The translations under genes were made by a program, and so were the position numbers. This document shows positions 1-5,013 of a DNA stretch of 5,026 bases, piece by piece. This stretch comes from an uncultured Lachnospiraceae bacterium (GTDB lineage: Bacteria; Bacillota_A; Clostridia; Lachnospirales; Lachnospiraceae). A model generated the notes under the pieces. It saw only the letters and a program-made list of their open reading frames with translations, had not been told where the DNA came from and did no database searches. Location: contig CATLIP010000185.1 of NCBI GenBank assembly GCA_949957035.1, positions 1-5,026 on the forward strand, read 5' to 3'. How positions within the stretch are numbered: position 1 is the first letter of the stretch; every line of letters begins with the position of its first letter.

Positions 1-46
1 AGGCACGACAGGAGCTGAAATAGAGAATAGTTTAATGGAGAGTTAG

Positions 47-1042
47 ATGATGGGCCGTGATTTACCTTTAATTAGTGTCATTGTCCCTGTCTATAATGGG
101 CAGGATTATCTGGAAAAGTGTATAGAGAGTATCGAGAACCAGACTTACAGGAATCTTGAAGTTATTATCGTCAACGATGGTTCCACGGACGCTACTGGGG
201 CGGTATGTGACAGGCTGCGGACAGGGTATGCTAATATAAGTGTCATTACGATGGAGGATGAAGGGGTTTCTGCGGCACGGAACAGGGCCATGGATAGAGC
301 TGTGGGGGAACTGGTTACTTTTGTGGACGCGGATGACAGGCTTCGTCCGGATATGCTGCAAGTGCTGCATGCGTGTCTGGACAAGACGGACAGTGATGTG
401 GCCGGATGCAGCTTTTTCCCATGGAGCAGTGAGGCAGAGTGGGAAAGGGCATTGACGGCTAAGACGTCTGGCAATAGTCGCACTTACCACCGGGAGGAAT
501 ATTTGCGGGAAGCCATTTTGAAGGGTAACAGCCGCTGTTGGAGTAAGCTTTACCGCAGGAGTGCCCTGGAAAAAGTACATTTCCGGGAAGGGTTGGCTAT
601 CGGGGAGGATATGCTTTTGTTGATAGAGATGCTCCCTCATATAAAGCGGATTGCAGAAGTGGATTATCCGGGCTACGGATATTTCCAGAATCCCGGTGGA
701 GCCATTAACCGTGACTTTACGCCCCGGTATATGGACCAGATTACCTGTTGGAAACTGGCCAGGGAAGAGGTGGTGCGCATAAACCGGGAGCTGGACGCCA
801 GGGTAAGTGCGCTTCTGATAGTAGGTATTATGTTGACGGCAGGGAAACTAGCCTTCCTGCCGGCGAAAAAAAGGCGGGAATACCGGGAGTATACGGCAAT
901 TTGCCATAAAGAGCTGAAAGAAGCCGTGAAGGTTTCCGGGGCATATGCAGGGTTATCTGTGGGGTATCGGATAAAAGCGGGGCTCTTTTTATGCTGTCCG
1001 GGGGGTTATCTGTGGTTGTATCATTTTCATAAGAAAAGTTAA
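47..1042 (+). CDS. Family 2 glycosyltransferase (GT-A fold), polysaccharide biosynthesis
   Basis: Probable cytoplasmic, membrane-associated glycosyltransferase that moves a sugar from a nucleotide donor onto a growing lipid-linked repeat unit. The 331-aa protein opens with the GT2 signature SVIVPVYN (10-17), then NDGSTD (43-48), GVSAARNRA (73-81) and the metal/donor-binding FVDADD (92-97). CWSKLYRR (164-171) and the acidic GEDML (186-190), the usual position of the catalytic base, follow. The C-terminus (about 310-327) is hydrophobic and may touch the membrane, as is common in these enzymes. Length is normal for the family. Two adjacent ATGs (47 and 50) are possible starts; GGAGAG at 37-42 lies 4 nt from the first and 7 nt from the second, so the exact start is open by one residue. 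It is the first gene of the series and is followed by a 119-nt gap. Donor and acceptor sugars cannot be read from the sequence. The family call is firm; the specific linkage is unknown. Confidence 0.95.
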   Translation: MMGRDLPLISVIVPVYNGQDYLEKCIESIENQTYRNLEVIIVNDGSTDATGAVCDRLRTGYANISVITMEDEGVSAARNRAMDRAVGELVTFVDADDRLRPDMLQVLHACLDKTDSDVAGCSFFPWSSEAEWERALTAKTSGNSRTYHREEYLREAILKGNSRCWSKLYRRSALEKVHFREGLAIGEDMLLLIEMLPHIKRIAEVDYPGYGYFQNPGGAINRDFTPRYMDQITCWKLAREEVVRINRELDARVSALLIVGIMLTAGKLAFLPAKKRREYREYTAICHKELKEAVKVSGAYAGLSVGYRIKAGLFLCCPGGYLWLYHFHKKS

Positions 1043-1052
1043 GAGGAATACA

Positions 1053-1070
1053 ATGGAAAAGCAAAATTAA
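1053..1070 (+). other. Five-codon mini-ORF (MEKQN) after the first glycosyltransferase
   Basis: An ATG at 1053 begins five codons ending in TAA at 1068-1070. AGAGGAA just upstream (1042-1048) is a reasonable ribosome binding site, so it could be translated by ribosomes leaving the upstream gene. It is too short to judge as a gene. It may be chance, or a small coupling or leader element in the gap before the promoter candidate. Confidence 0.15.
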
Positions 1071-1077
1071 TTCATAA

Positions 1078-1106
1078 ATGACAGAGCGGAAGATAAATGA
1101 TACAAT
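1078..1106 (+). promoter_or_regulatory. Candidate sigma-A (sigma-70-type) promoter upstream of the fucosyltransferase
   Basis: ATGACA at 1078-1083 matches the -35 consensus TTGACA at 5 of 6 bases. After exactly 17 nt comes TACAAT at 1101-1106, matching TATAAT at 5 of 6, preceded by TGA at 1098-1100, which gives an extended -10 (TGn). A start point near 1113 would leave a leader of about 50 nt before the ATG at 1162. The sequence around it is A/T-rich compared with the genes. An 8-bp direct repeat, ATAAATGA, occurs at 1074-1081 and 1093-1100 and overlaps both promoter boxes, so it could be an operator. No other gap in the window has a comparable pair of boxes. The match is good but short motifs can arise by chance. 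Confidence 0.45.
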
Positions 1107-1150
1107 GTCCAGGGGGATAAGAGACGAATAATCGCAAACCATGTAAGAAT

Positions 1151-1157
1151 GAGGGAG
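1151..1157 (+). promoter_or_regulatory. Ribosome binding site of the fucosyltransferase
   Basis: GAGGGAG lies 4 nt upstream of the ATG at 1162. The protein from that ATG starts directly with the family's N-terminal beta strand (VIVRAMGGLGNQLQQYA), which supports this start over any later one. Confidence 0.7.
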
Positions 1158-1161
1158 CCAT

Positions 1162-2088
1162 ATGGTAATTGTCAGGGCGATGGGCGGGTTGGGCAACCAA
1201 CTGCAGCAGTATGCGCTATACAGGAAATTGGAATATATGGGCAAAGATGCCCGTCTGGATACTTCTTGGTTCCATAACGAGGCTTTGCAGGCAAATATGC
1301 CTGCGGGCAGGGAATTGGAACTTGATTACTTGAATTTGCCGCCCTATAAGGTGGCGTCCGAGGCTGAAATTTGTGCGCTCCTGGGCAGGCTTTGGGAAGA
1401 ACCGGAGCATATTGGGGCCAAGATAAAACGGAAATTATGTCCTGCTACAAATCCTGCTTTTGAGGAGAACGGGCTGTATCATCCCCAGATTTTGTCGATG
1501 GAGAATAAATATCTGGTAGGATATTGGGCCTGTGAGAAATACTATGGGGATATTTTAGATACTTTGCGGGAAGACATCTCTTTTCCCAAATGTAGTGACG
1601 GCGTCTTACAGAGGCGCAATGAGGAGATGTCCCGGCAGATGGAAGAGACAATGTCTGTCAGCGTGCATATCCGCAGAGGAGATTATCTGGATGAAATCAA
1701 CAGAGGGCTTTTTGGGGGGATTTGTACGGAGGCGTACTACCACAAAGCGATAACGTATATGAAAGAAAGAGTTCCGGGAGCCAGGTTTTATCTTTTTTCG
1801 GATGATGTTTCCTATGTGCGGGAACATTACCAGGGGGAGGAATACCAGGTAATTGACTGGAATCATGGAAGGGACAGTTTCTACGATATGATGCTCATGA
1901 GTCGGTGCAGGCATAATATTTGTGCCAACAGCACGTTTAGTTTCTGGGGCGCCAGGCTGAACGCCCATAGGGATAAGATTATGATACGTCCGTCCATTCA
2001 CAAGAATACGCAGGTGTGCGTGCCGGAGCAGATGAAAGAGCTGTGGACGGGATGGATACTTGTTACACCCCAGGGGGGATTTGCGTGA
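1162..2088 (+). CDS. GT11 alpha-1,2-fucosyltransferase
   Basis: Predicted to transfer L-fucose from GDP-fucose to a sugar hydroxyl, in this family usually the 2-OH of a galactose, giving an H-antigen-like structure. The 308-aa protein has the full GT11 pattern: GGLGNQLQQYA at 8-18, the GDP-fucose-binding HIRRGDY at 169-175, FGGICTEAYY at 184-193, FSDD at 212-215, and the C-terminal block DMMLMSRCRHNICANSTFSF (242-261) followed by WGARL. Length is typical for bacterial members, there is no signal peptide, and a cytoplasmic GT-B enzyme is expected. Upstream lies a promoter candidate in a 119-nt gap. Downstream, the stop codon (2086-2088) sits inside the first arm of a large inverted-repeat structure. 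A run of six G at 2073-2078 precedes the last codons, and a one-base slip there would change only the short tail. GT11 assignment is very secure; linkage and acceptor are inferred from the family. Confidence 0.95.
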   Translation: MVIVRAMGGLGNQLQQYALYRKLEYMGKDARLDTSWFHNEALQANMPAGRELELDYLNLPPYKVASEAEICALLGRLWEEPEHIGAKIKRKLCPATNPAFEENGLYHPQILSMENKYLVGYWACEKYYGDILDTLREDISFPKCSDGVLQRRNEEMSRQMEETMSVSVHIRRGDYLDEINRGLFGGICTEAYYHKAITYMKERVPGARFYLFSDDVSYVREHYQGEEYQVIDWNHGRDSFYDMMLMSRCRHNICANSTFSFWGARLNAHRDKIMIRPSIHKNTQVCVPEQMKELWTGWILVTPQGGFA

Positions 2089-2090
2089 GA

Positions 2091-2137
2091 AGAACTTCTA
2101 ATCACTCGCAGCAATGGCTGCTTCGCGAAGAAGTTCT
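2091..2137 (+). repeat. Inverted repeat P2 with an inner palindrome
   Basis: AGAACTTCT at 2091-2099 is the exact reverse complement of AGAAGTTCT at 2129-2137. Inside are GCAGC (2108-2112) with GCTGC (2117-2121) around an AATG loop, or alternatively TCGC (2106-2109) with GCGA (2125-2128). CTTCGCGAAG at 2121-2130 is itself a perfect 10-bp palindrome. Several mutually exclusive pairings are therefore possible in this arm. Confidence 0.7.
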
Positions 2138-2160
2138 AAGTCTGCAATGCAGACTTTTCT
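2138..2160 (+). terminator. Stem P3 with T-rich tail: possible weak intrinsic terminator or attenuator
   Basis: AAGTCTGC (2138-2145) and GCAGACTT (2149-2156) form an 8-bp perfect stem with a three-base AAT loop, followed at once by TTCT. Counting the stem's last bases, the T run is TTTT (2155-2158). This resembles a Rho-independent terminator 50 nt after the fucosyltransferase stop. The T tract is short and the stem only moderately GC-rich, so partial termination is more likely than full. Confidence 0.35.
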
Positions 2161-2167
2161 CACGCCA

Positions 2168-2194
2168 GAGAATGCCCAAGAGCAGGGCATTCTC
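2168..2194 (+). repeat. Hairpin P4, 10-bp perfect inverted repeat
   Basis: GAGAATGCCC at 2168-2177 is the exact reverse complement of GGGCATTCTC at 2185-2194, with a seven-base loop (2178-2184). It is the longest perfect stem in the element. No T run follows on either strand, so it does not look like a terminator. Confidence 0.7.
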
Positions 2195-2196
2195 CC

Positions 2197-2214
2197 AGAC
2201 AAGCTTGCTTGTCT
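2197..2214 (+). repeat. Hairpin P5
   Basis: AGACAAG at 2197-2203 pairs with CTTGTCT at 2208-2214 around a CTTG loop. CC at 2195-2196 can pair with GG at 2217-2218 across a small bulge, lengthening the stem. Confidence 0.6.
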
Positions 2215-2223
2215 TTGGATTTG

Positions 2224-2244
2224 TGATTCCGCAAAGTGGAATTA
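2224..2244 (+). repeat. Hairpin P6 next to the ribosome binding site
   Basis: TGATTCCGC (2224-2232) can pair with GTGGAATTA (2236-2244) through nine pairs, two of them G-U, around an AAA loop. It ends at 2244, and GGAGG starts at 2246. The hairpin therefore abuts the ribosome binding site without hiding it and could position or protect it. The G-U pairs make sense only as RNA on the + strand. Confidence 0.5.
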
Positions 2245-2245
2245 T

Positions 2246-2250
2246 GGAGG
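2246..2250 (+). promoter_or_regulatory. Ribosome binding site of the second family 2 glycosyltransferase
   Basis: GGAGG lies 10 nt upstream of the ATG at 2261. Another ATG at 2254 is only 3 nt away, is out of frame and opens a six-codon ORF. The ATG at 2261 is the true start because KISVIVPVYN follows it directly. Confidence 0.65.
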
Positions 2251-2260
2251 TTAATGGGAA

Positions 2261-3304
2261 ATGAAACGAAATGATAAAATCAGCGTAATCGTTCCGGTTT
2301 ATAATAAAAAGAATTATGTGGCGCAGTGTATCGACAGTATTTTGGCACAGACTTACAGGGACATAGAGCTTTTGCTCGTGGATGACGGCTCCACAGACGG
2401 CAGTGGCGGTATCTGTGATGAATATGCGGATAAGGATGAGCGTGTCCGGGTGTTCCATCAGAAAAACGGCGGACCGACTGCGGCGGTGATGACCGGGCTG
2501 CGGGAAGCTTCGGGGGATTACTACACCTTTGTTGACAGTGACGATTATGTGAGTGAAGATATGCTGCAGAAGATGGCGGATTGTCTCGTGGGGAAGAAGG
2601 GTGAGATTGTCTGTTGTAACCATGTGCTTGAGAAACGCAGGGAGACGGTTCCGGTTATACTGCCTCTTGAGCCGGGGCTGTATGAGGGCAGCAGGCTTGA
2701 GCGGGAGATTAAGGACAAGCTTCTTGGCAGGGAAGACAGGATAATCCCCATGTCCCGCTGCATGAAGCTGTGTGAGAAATCGGTGTTTGAGGGCAATGAG
2801 AAGTATTATGACGTGAAACTGCGCATGGGAGATGACTTTAACTTGATATACCCTGCGCTCCTTGGGGCAAGCAGGGTCGTGGTCATGGAGGGTGCGTTGT
2901 TCTATCATTATCGGTATGTGGAAGATTCTATTGTGCATTGCTATGACCCCCATAACGCGGAAAGCGTGGAAGGATGGTACAAGGCAATTCGGAGAATCAT
3001 TCATGAAAAGAAGGTTCCTGACGGTGAGAAAAAGCTTGACAGGGAATACTGTTATATGATGATGTATGTAATGAAGAATGAACTTCGGAATCCGGGCAAG
3101 GACTATATACGGAAAATACAGCGTATTTTTATGGAGCCCAAGACGCGCAAAAGGATTACCAGTACACCGCTTTGCGTTAAGAGCAGGTCAAATGCGTTGT
3201 TGTATCTGGGGATGCAGTATCCGAACAAGGGTCTTCTGCGTATCCTCAGGATGATTGTGAAGCAGCATGACCGGACGGGAAACCGGTACAGGAAGTCTCG
3301 GTAG
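2261..3304 (+). CDS. Family 2 glycosyltransferase (GT-A fold), second copy type
   Basis: Second probable repeat-unit glycosyltransferase, 347 aa, acting in the cytoplasm from a nucleotide-sugar donor. It shows ISVIVPVYN (7-15), VDDGSTD (40-46), FVDSDD (90-95) and MGDDFNL (189-195), the last matching the usual catalytic acidic site. The usual G-x-SxARNxG motif is replaced by NGGPTAAVMTGL (69-80), without the arginine-asparagine pair, so the donor-side loop differs from that of the first GT2 enzyme in the window. PMSRCMKL (163-170) corresponds to the common W.KLY segment. A C-terminal basic tail (about 336-347) ends the protein. It resembles the first GT2 only through the shared N-terminal domain, so a recent duplication is unlikely. 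It follows the inverted-repeat element and precedes the pyruvyl transferase by 63 nt. Sugar specificity cannot be read. Confidence 0.94.
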   Translation: MKRNDKISVIVPVYNKKNYVAQCIDSILAQTYRDIELLLVDDGSTDGSGGICDEYADKDERVRVFHQKNGGPTAAVMTGLREASGDYYTFVDSDDYVSEDMLQKMADCLVGKKGEIVCCNHVLEKRRETVPVILPLEPGLYEGSRLEREIKDKLLGREDRIIPMSRCMKLCEKSVFEGNEKYYDVKLRMGDDFNLIYPALLGASRVVVMEGALFYHYRYVEDSIVHCYDPHNAESVEGWYKAIRRIIHEKKVPDGEKKLDREYCYMMMYVMKNELRNPGKDYIRKIQRIFMEPKTRKRITSTPLCVKSRSNALLYLGMQYPNKGLLRILRMIVKQHDRTGNRYRKSR

Positions 3305-3356
3305 ATAAAAAGACAGAGCATAATATACCGGATAAAGGAAAGAGGATAAGGAAGGT

Positions 3357-3371
3357 ATGACAGTAAAATGA
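3357..3371 (+). promoter_or_regulatory. Four-codon ORF (MTVK) overlapping the pyruvyl transferase start
   Basis: ATGACAGTAAAATGA at 3357-3371 reads M-T-V-K-stop, and its TGA overlaps the ATG of the next gene in the ATGA arrangement typical of translational coupling. GGAAAGAGG at 3337-3345 is 11 nt upstream of it. AAGGAAGG at 3348-3355 is almost against this start but 12 nt from the true gene start, which is long. Re-initiation after this small ORF would explain the spacing, but chance is quite possible. Confidence 0.25.
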
Positions 3372-4552
3372 ACAATCGGATAGTGATGTATTTACATGGG
3401 GGCAGCGGCAACCATGGCTGTGAGGCGATTATAAACAGCACTTGCCATATGATAGAGGAGATTCCGAAACTTCTTGTGACGAACAGTGAGGAGGAGGACC
3501 GTTTTTATTCTTTAAAATATTTGTGCGATATTTTACAGGAGCGTAAGATTGCGGAGCATTTTTTTGCTCATGTATGGTACTACGTATGGCGTGCGGTATT
3601 TCATGACCCGGAGTCTTTCATGCGGTATCGTTTCCGGAAGGTTCTTGGCAAGAACAAGGCGCCTATGTACATTTCTACAGGTGGTGACATGTACTGTTAT
3701 GAGCTCTCCAAAAAGGAGGCCATCGTGGCCAACAGAACTTTTTGCAGGACGGGGGCCAAGACGGTGCTTTGGGGATGCTCCATAGAACCGGAGCTTTTAG
3801 AAGAGCCGGAAGTGGTTGAGGACATGAAGCGTTATGCACTCATTACCCCCAGGGAATCCATTACGGAGACGGCTCTTAAGAAAGCCGGAGTGACAGAGAA
3901 TGTGAAGATGTTCCCGGACCCGGCGTGTGCGCTTAAACCGGAGAAGACGAAACTGCCGGGGGGATTTATAAAGGGCAAGACCATTGGCATCAATATCAGC
4001 CCTATGATTGTCCGGCATGAGAAAGTGGCGGGCATTACCCTTGCCAATTACAGAAAGTTGATTGACCATATTTTACAGACCACGGATAACAGCGTGGCTT
4101 TGATACCCCACGTGAAATGGAACTACAACGATGACAGGCTGACGTTGAAGGAGCTCTACAGAGGATATGAGGGCAATGCGAGAGTCCTTATTTTTCCGGA
4201 TATGTCCTGCCAGCAGATTAAATATATTATCTCCGGGTGCAGGGCTTTTATCGGGGCGAGGACACATGCCACCATCGCGGCGTACTCCTCCTGTGTACCT
4301 ACGCTTGTGGTAGGATATTCCGTAAAGGCACGGGGGATTGCCAGGGATTTGTTCGGGAGTGAGGAGCACTACGTCCTGCCAGTGCAGACATTGGAAAACC
4401 CGGAAGAACTGATTCAGGCGTATGACTGGATAATGGGAAGGGAAAAAGAGATTCGACAACGGTTACAAAAATATATGCCGCAGTACTGCGCGCAGGCGAA
4501 AGCGGCGGGGGATGAACTGCGTAAGTTATGGGAAGGCTGCGCCAAGAACTAA
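3368..4552 (+). CDS. Polysaccharide pyruvyl transferase family protein
   Basis: Predicted to transfer the enolpyruvyl group of phosphoenolpyruvate to a sugar, making a pyruvate ketal that gives the glycan a negative charge; cytoplasmic, before export. The 394-aa protein matches the polysaccharide pyruvyl transferase family (PF04230): GGSGNHGCEAI at 11-21, YISTGGDMY at 101-109, LWGCSI at 134-139, TPRES at 160-164, FPDPA at 182-186, GINISP at 207-212, IPHV at 246-249, and the strongly conserved block IGARTHATIAAYSS (295-308) then VPTLVVGYSVKARGIARDLF (310-329). The R-x-H in that block (R298, H300) is a usual active-site feature. The length is normal. The start at 3368 leads straight into the first beta strand (RIVMYLHGG); its ribosome binding site is distant (see the four-codon ORF). 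Some members of this family act on other glycans such as colanic acid or cell-wall polymers, so the acceptor here is inferred from the neighbouring glycosyltransferases. Confidence 0.93.
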   Translation: MNNRIVMYLHGGSGNHGCEAIINSTCHMIEEIPKLLVTNSEEEDRFYSLKYLCDILQERKIAEHFFAHVWYYVWRAVFHDPESFMRYRFRKVLGKNKAPMYISTGGDMYCYELSKKEAIVANRTFCRTGAKTVLWGCSIEPELLEEPEVVEDMKRYALITPRESITETALKKAGVTENVKMFPDPACALKPEKTKLPGGFIKGKTIGINISPMIVRHEKVAGITLANYRKLIDHILQTTDNSVALIPHVKWNYNDDRLTLKELYRGYEGNARVLIFPDMSCQQIKYIISGCRAFIGARTHATIAAYSSCVPTLVVGYSVKARGIARDLFGSEEHYVLPVQTLENPEELIQAYDWIMGREKEIRQRLQKYMPQYCAQAKAAGDELRKLWEGCAKN

Positions 4553-4674
4553 TGTGTTGACATATTCATTTTCGGGCAAGGCATTTCAGGAAAAGATGAA
4601 TGGCGCGATACCTTTGAAACAGTTATGCGCGGCCGGAAAAGCCAAAATATCCGGTGAATGGGAGAAAAGGCGGG

Positions 4675-5013
4675 ATGGGCAGAGTCAGGCAGGCGGGGAA
4701 AAATATTTTCTTCGGCTATATCAGCAATTTCATTATCATGATTATGGGGCTTATCCAGCGAACTGTTTTTATTATGGTGCTGGACAGGGCATTGCTTGGC
4801 GTAAATTCTCTGTATACGGATATTTTAAGTATGCTGTCCTTGGCAGAGCTTGGTATCGGAAGCGCTCTGAACTACAGTCTTTACAAGCCGGTAGCCCACA
4901 ATGATATAGGGAAAATTAAGTCTTATATGAGGCTCTATAAAAAGGCGTACCTGGCGATTGCGGGTGTCATTACGGTAATCGGCCTTGGGATGGTTCCCTT
5001 TTACCGTATCTGA
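4675..5013 (+). CDS. N-terminal part of a Wzx-type polysaccharide flippase, apparently frameshifted and cut by the window end
   Basis: Membrane protein of the polysaccharide export flippase group (MOP superfamily), expected to move the lipid-linked repeat unit across the membrane. From the ATG at 4675, 112 residues can be read: a basic start (MGRVRQAGKN), a first helix at about 11-27, RTVFI (29-33), then LGVNSLYTDILSMLSLAELG (41-60) and IGSALNYSLYKP, a very characteristic flippase block, a basic loop (80-90) and a further helix (91-109). Family members are about 450-520 aa, so most of the protein is missing. The frame closes at TGA 5011-5013 after MVPFYRI, but the next frame gives LPYLIKDS, the expected continuation (see frameshift site). 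The ATG at 4675 is preferred over GTG 4654 because AAGG (4667-4670) and GGGAG (4660-4664) lie upstream of it. It follows the pyruvyl transferase after 122 nt. Confidence 0.85.
   Translation: MGRVRQAGKNIFFGYISNFIIMIMGLIQRTVFIMVLDRALLGVNSLYTDILSMLSLAELGIGSALNYSLYKPVAHNDIGKIKSYMRLYKKAYLAIAGVITVIGLGMVPFYRI

Larger units (their letters stand above)
2083..2165 (+). repeat. Outer stem P1 of the three-way junction
   Basis: GCGTGAGAA at 2083-2091 is the exact reverse complement of TTCTCACGC at 2157-2165. The 5' arm contains the fucosyltransferase stop codon TGA (2086-2088), so a ribosome finishing that gene would hold this arm open. The 3' arm begins in the T run that follows stem P3. Confidence 0.7.
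2083..2244 (+). other. Tandem inverted-repeat element, candidate structured RNA, between fucosyltransferase and next glycosyltransferase
   Basis: About 162 bp in which most bases fall in inverted repeats. Stem P1 (2083-2091 with 2157-2165, 9 bp) encloses P2 (2091-2099 with 2129-2137, 9 bp) and P3 (2138-2145 with 2149-2156, 8 bp). P4 (2168-2177 with 2185-2194, 10 bp), P5 (2197-2203 with 2208-2214, 7 bp) and P6 (2224-2232 with 2236-2244, 9 bp including two G-U pairs) follow. P1, P2 and P3 meet with no spare nucleotides, as in a three-way junction. The element starts within the end of the fucosyltransferase gene and stops one base before the GGAGG of the next gene. The arms are unrelated in sequence, so this is not a simple tandem repeat. 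I do not recognise it as a known RNA family. It could be a cis-regulatory or mRNA-stabilising RNA, a transcription attenuator, or a dispersed palindromic repeat (MITE- or REP-like). The pairing is directly visible; any function is inference. Confidence 0.7.

Noticed and set aside
1..46. Possible 3' end of an upstream gene
   Set aside because: All three + frames can be the tail of a gene: stops at 16-18 (RHDRS), 21-23 (ARQELK) or 44-46. ARQELK looks most like a protein end, but a few codons cannot decide it, so no feature is given.
68..640. 190-codon open frame on the minus strand
   Set aside because: It is antisense to the first glycosyltransferase, with no recognisable motif. Shadow of a real gene.
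1078..1131. 17-codon ORF (MTERKINDTMSRGIRDE) in the gap before the fucosyltransferase
   Set aside because: It has no ribosome binding site and coincides with the promoter candidate, which explains the sequence better.
2091..2137. Integron attC-like recombination site
   Set aside because: The imperfect palindrome recalls attC, but the conserved RYYYAAC and GTTRRRY core sites in the proper order are absent, and no integrase or cassette array is present.
2083..2244. CRISPR array or insertion sequence remnant
   Set aside because: The arms do not repeat as a regular unit with spacers, and there is no transposase fragment. The pattern is of separate hairpins.
2102..3004. 300-codon open frame on the minus strand
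   Set aside because: It lies opposite the second glycosyltransferase, which has clear family motifs, and its end runs through the inverted repeats. Its protein has no recognisable domain and is rich in His, Ile and Arg as typical of antisense frames. It is a shadow.
3319..3324. CATAAT as a -10 box before the pyruvyl transferase
   Set aside because: The sequence 17 nt upstream (TCTCGG) is no -35 box and there is no extended -10 TG. Too weak for a promoter.
4557..4562. Perfect TTGACA box after the pyruvyl transferase stop
   Set aside because: No acceptable -10 box lies 16-18 nt downstream (GGCATT at 17 nt is poor). Treated as a chance match.
4512..4904. 130-codon + strand frame overlapping the pyruvyl transferase end and the flippase start
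   Set aside because: It runs out of frame through sequence that clearly codes for flippase membrane segments, and its own protein shows no membrane or domain pattern.
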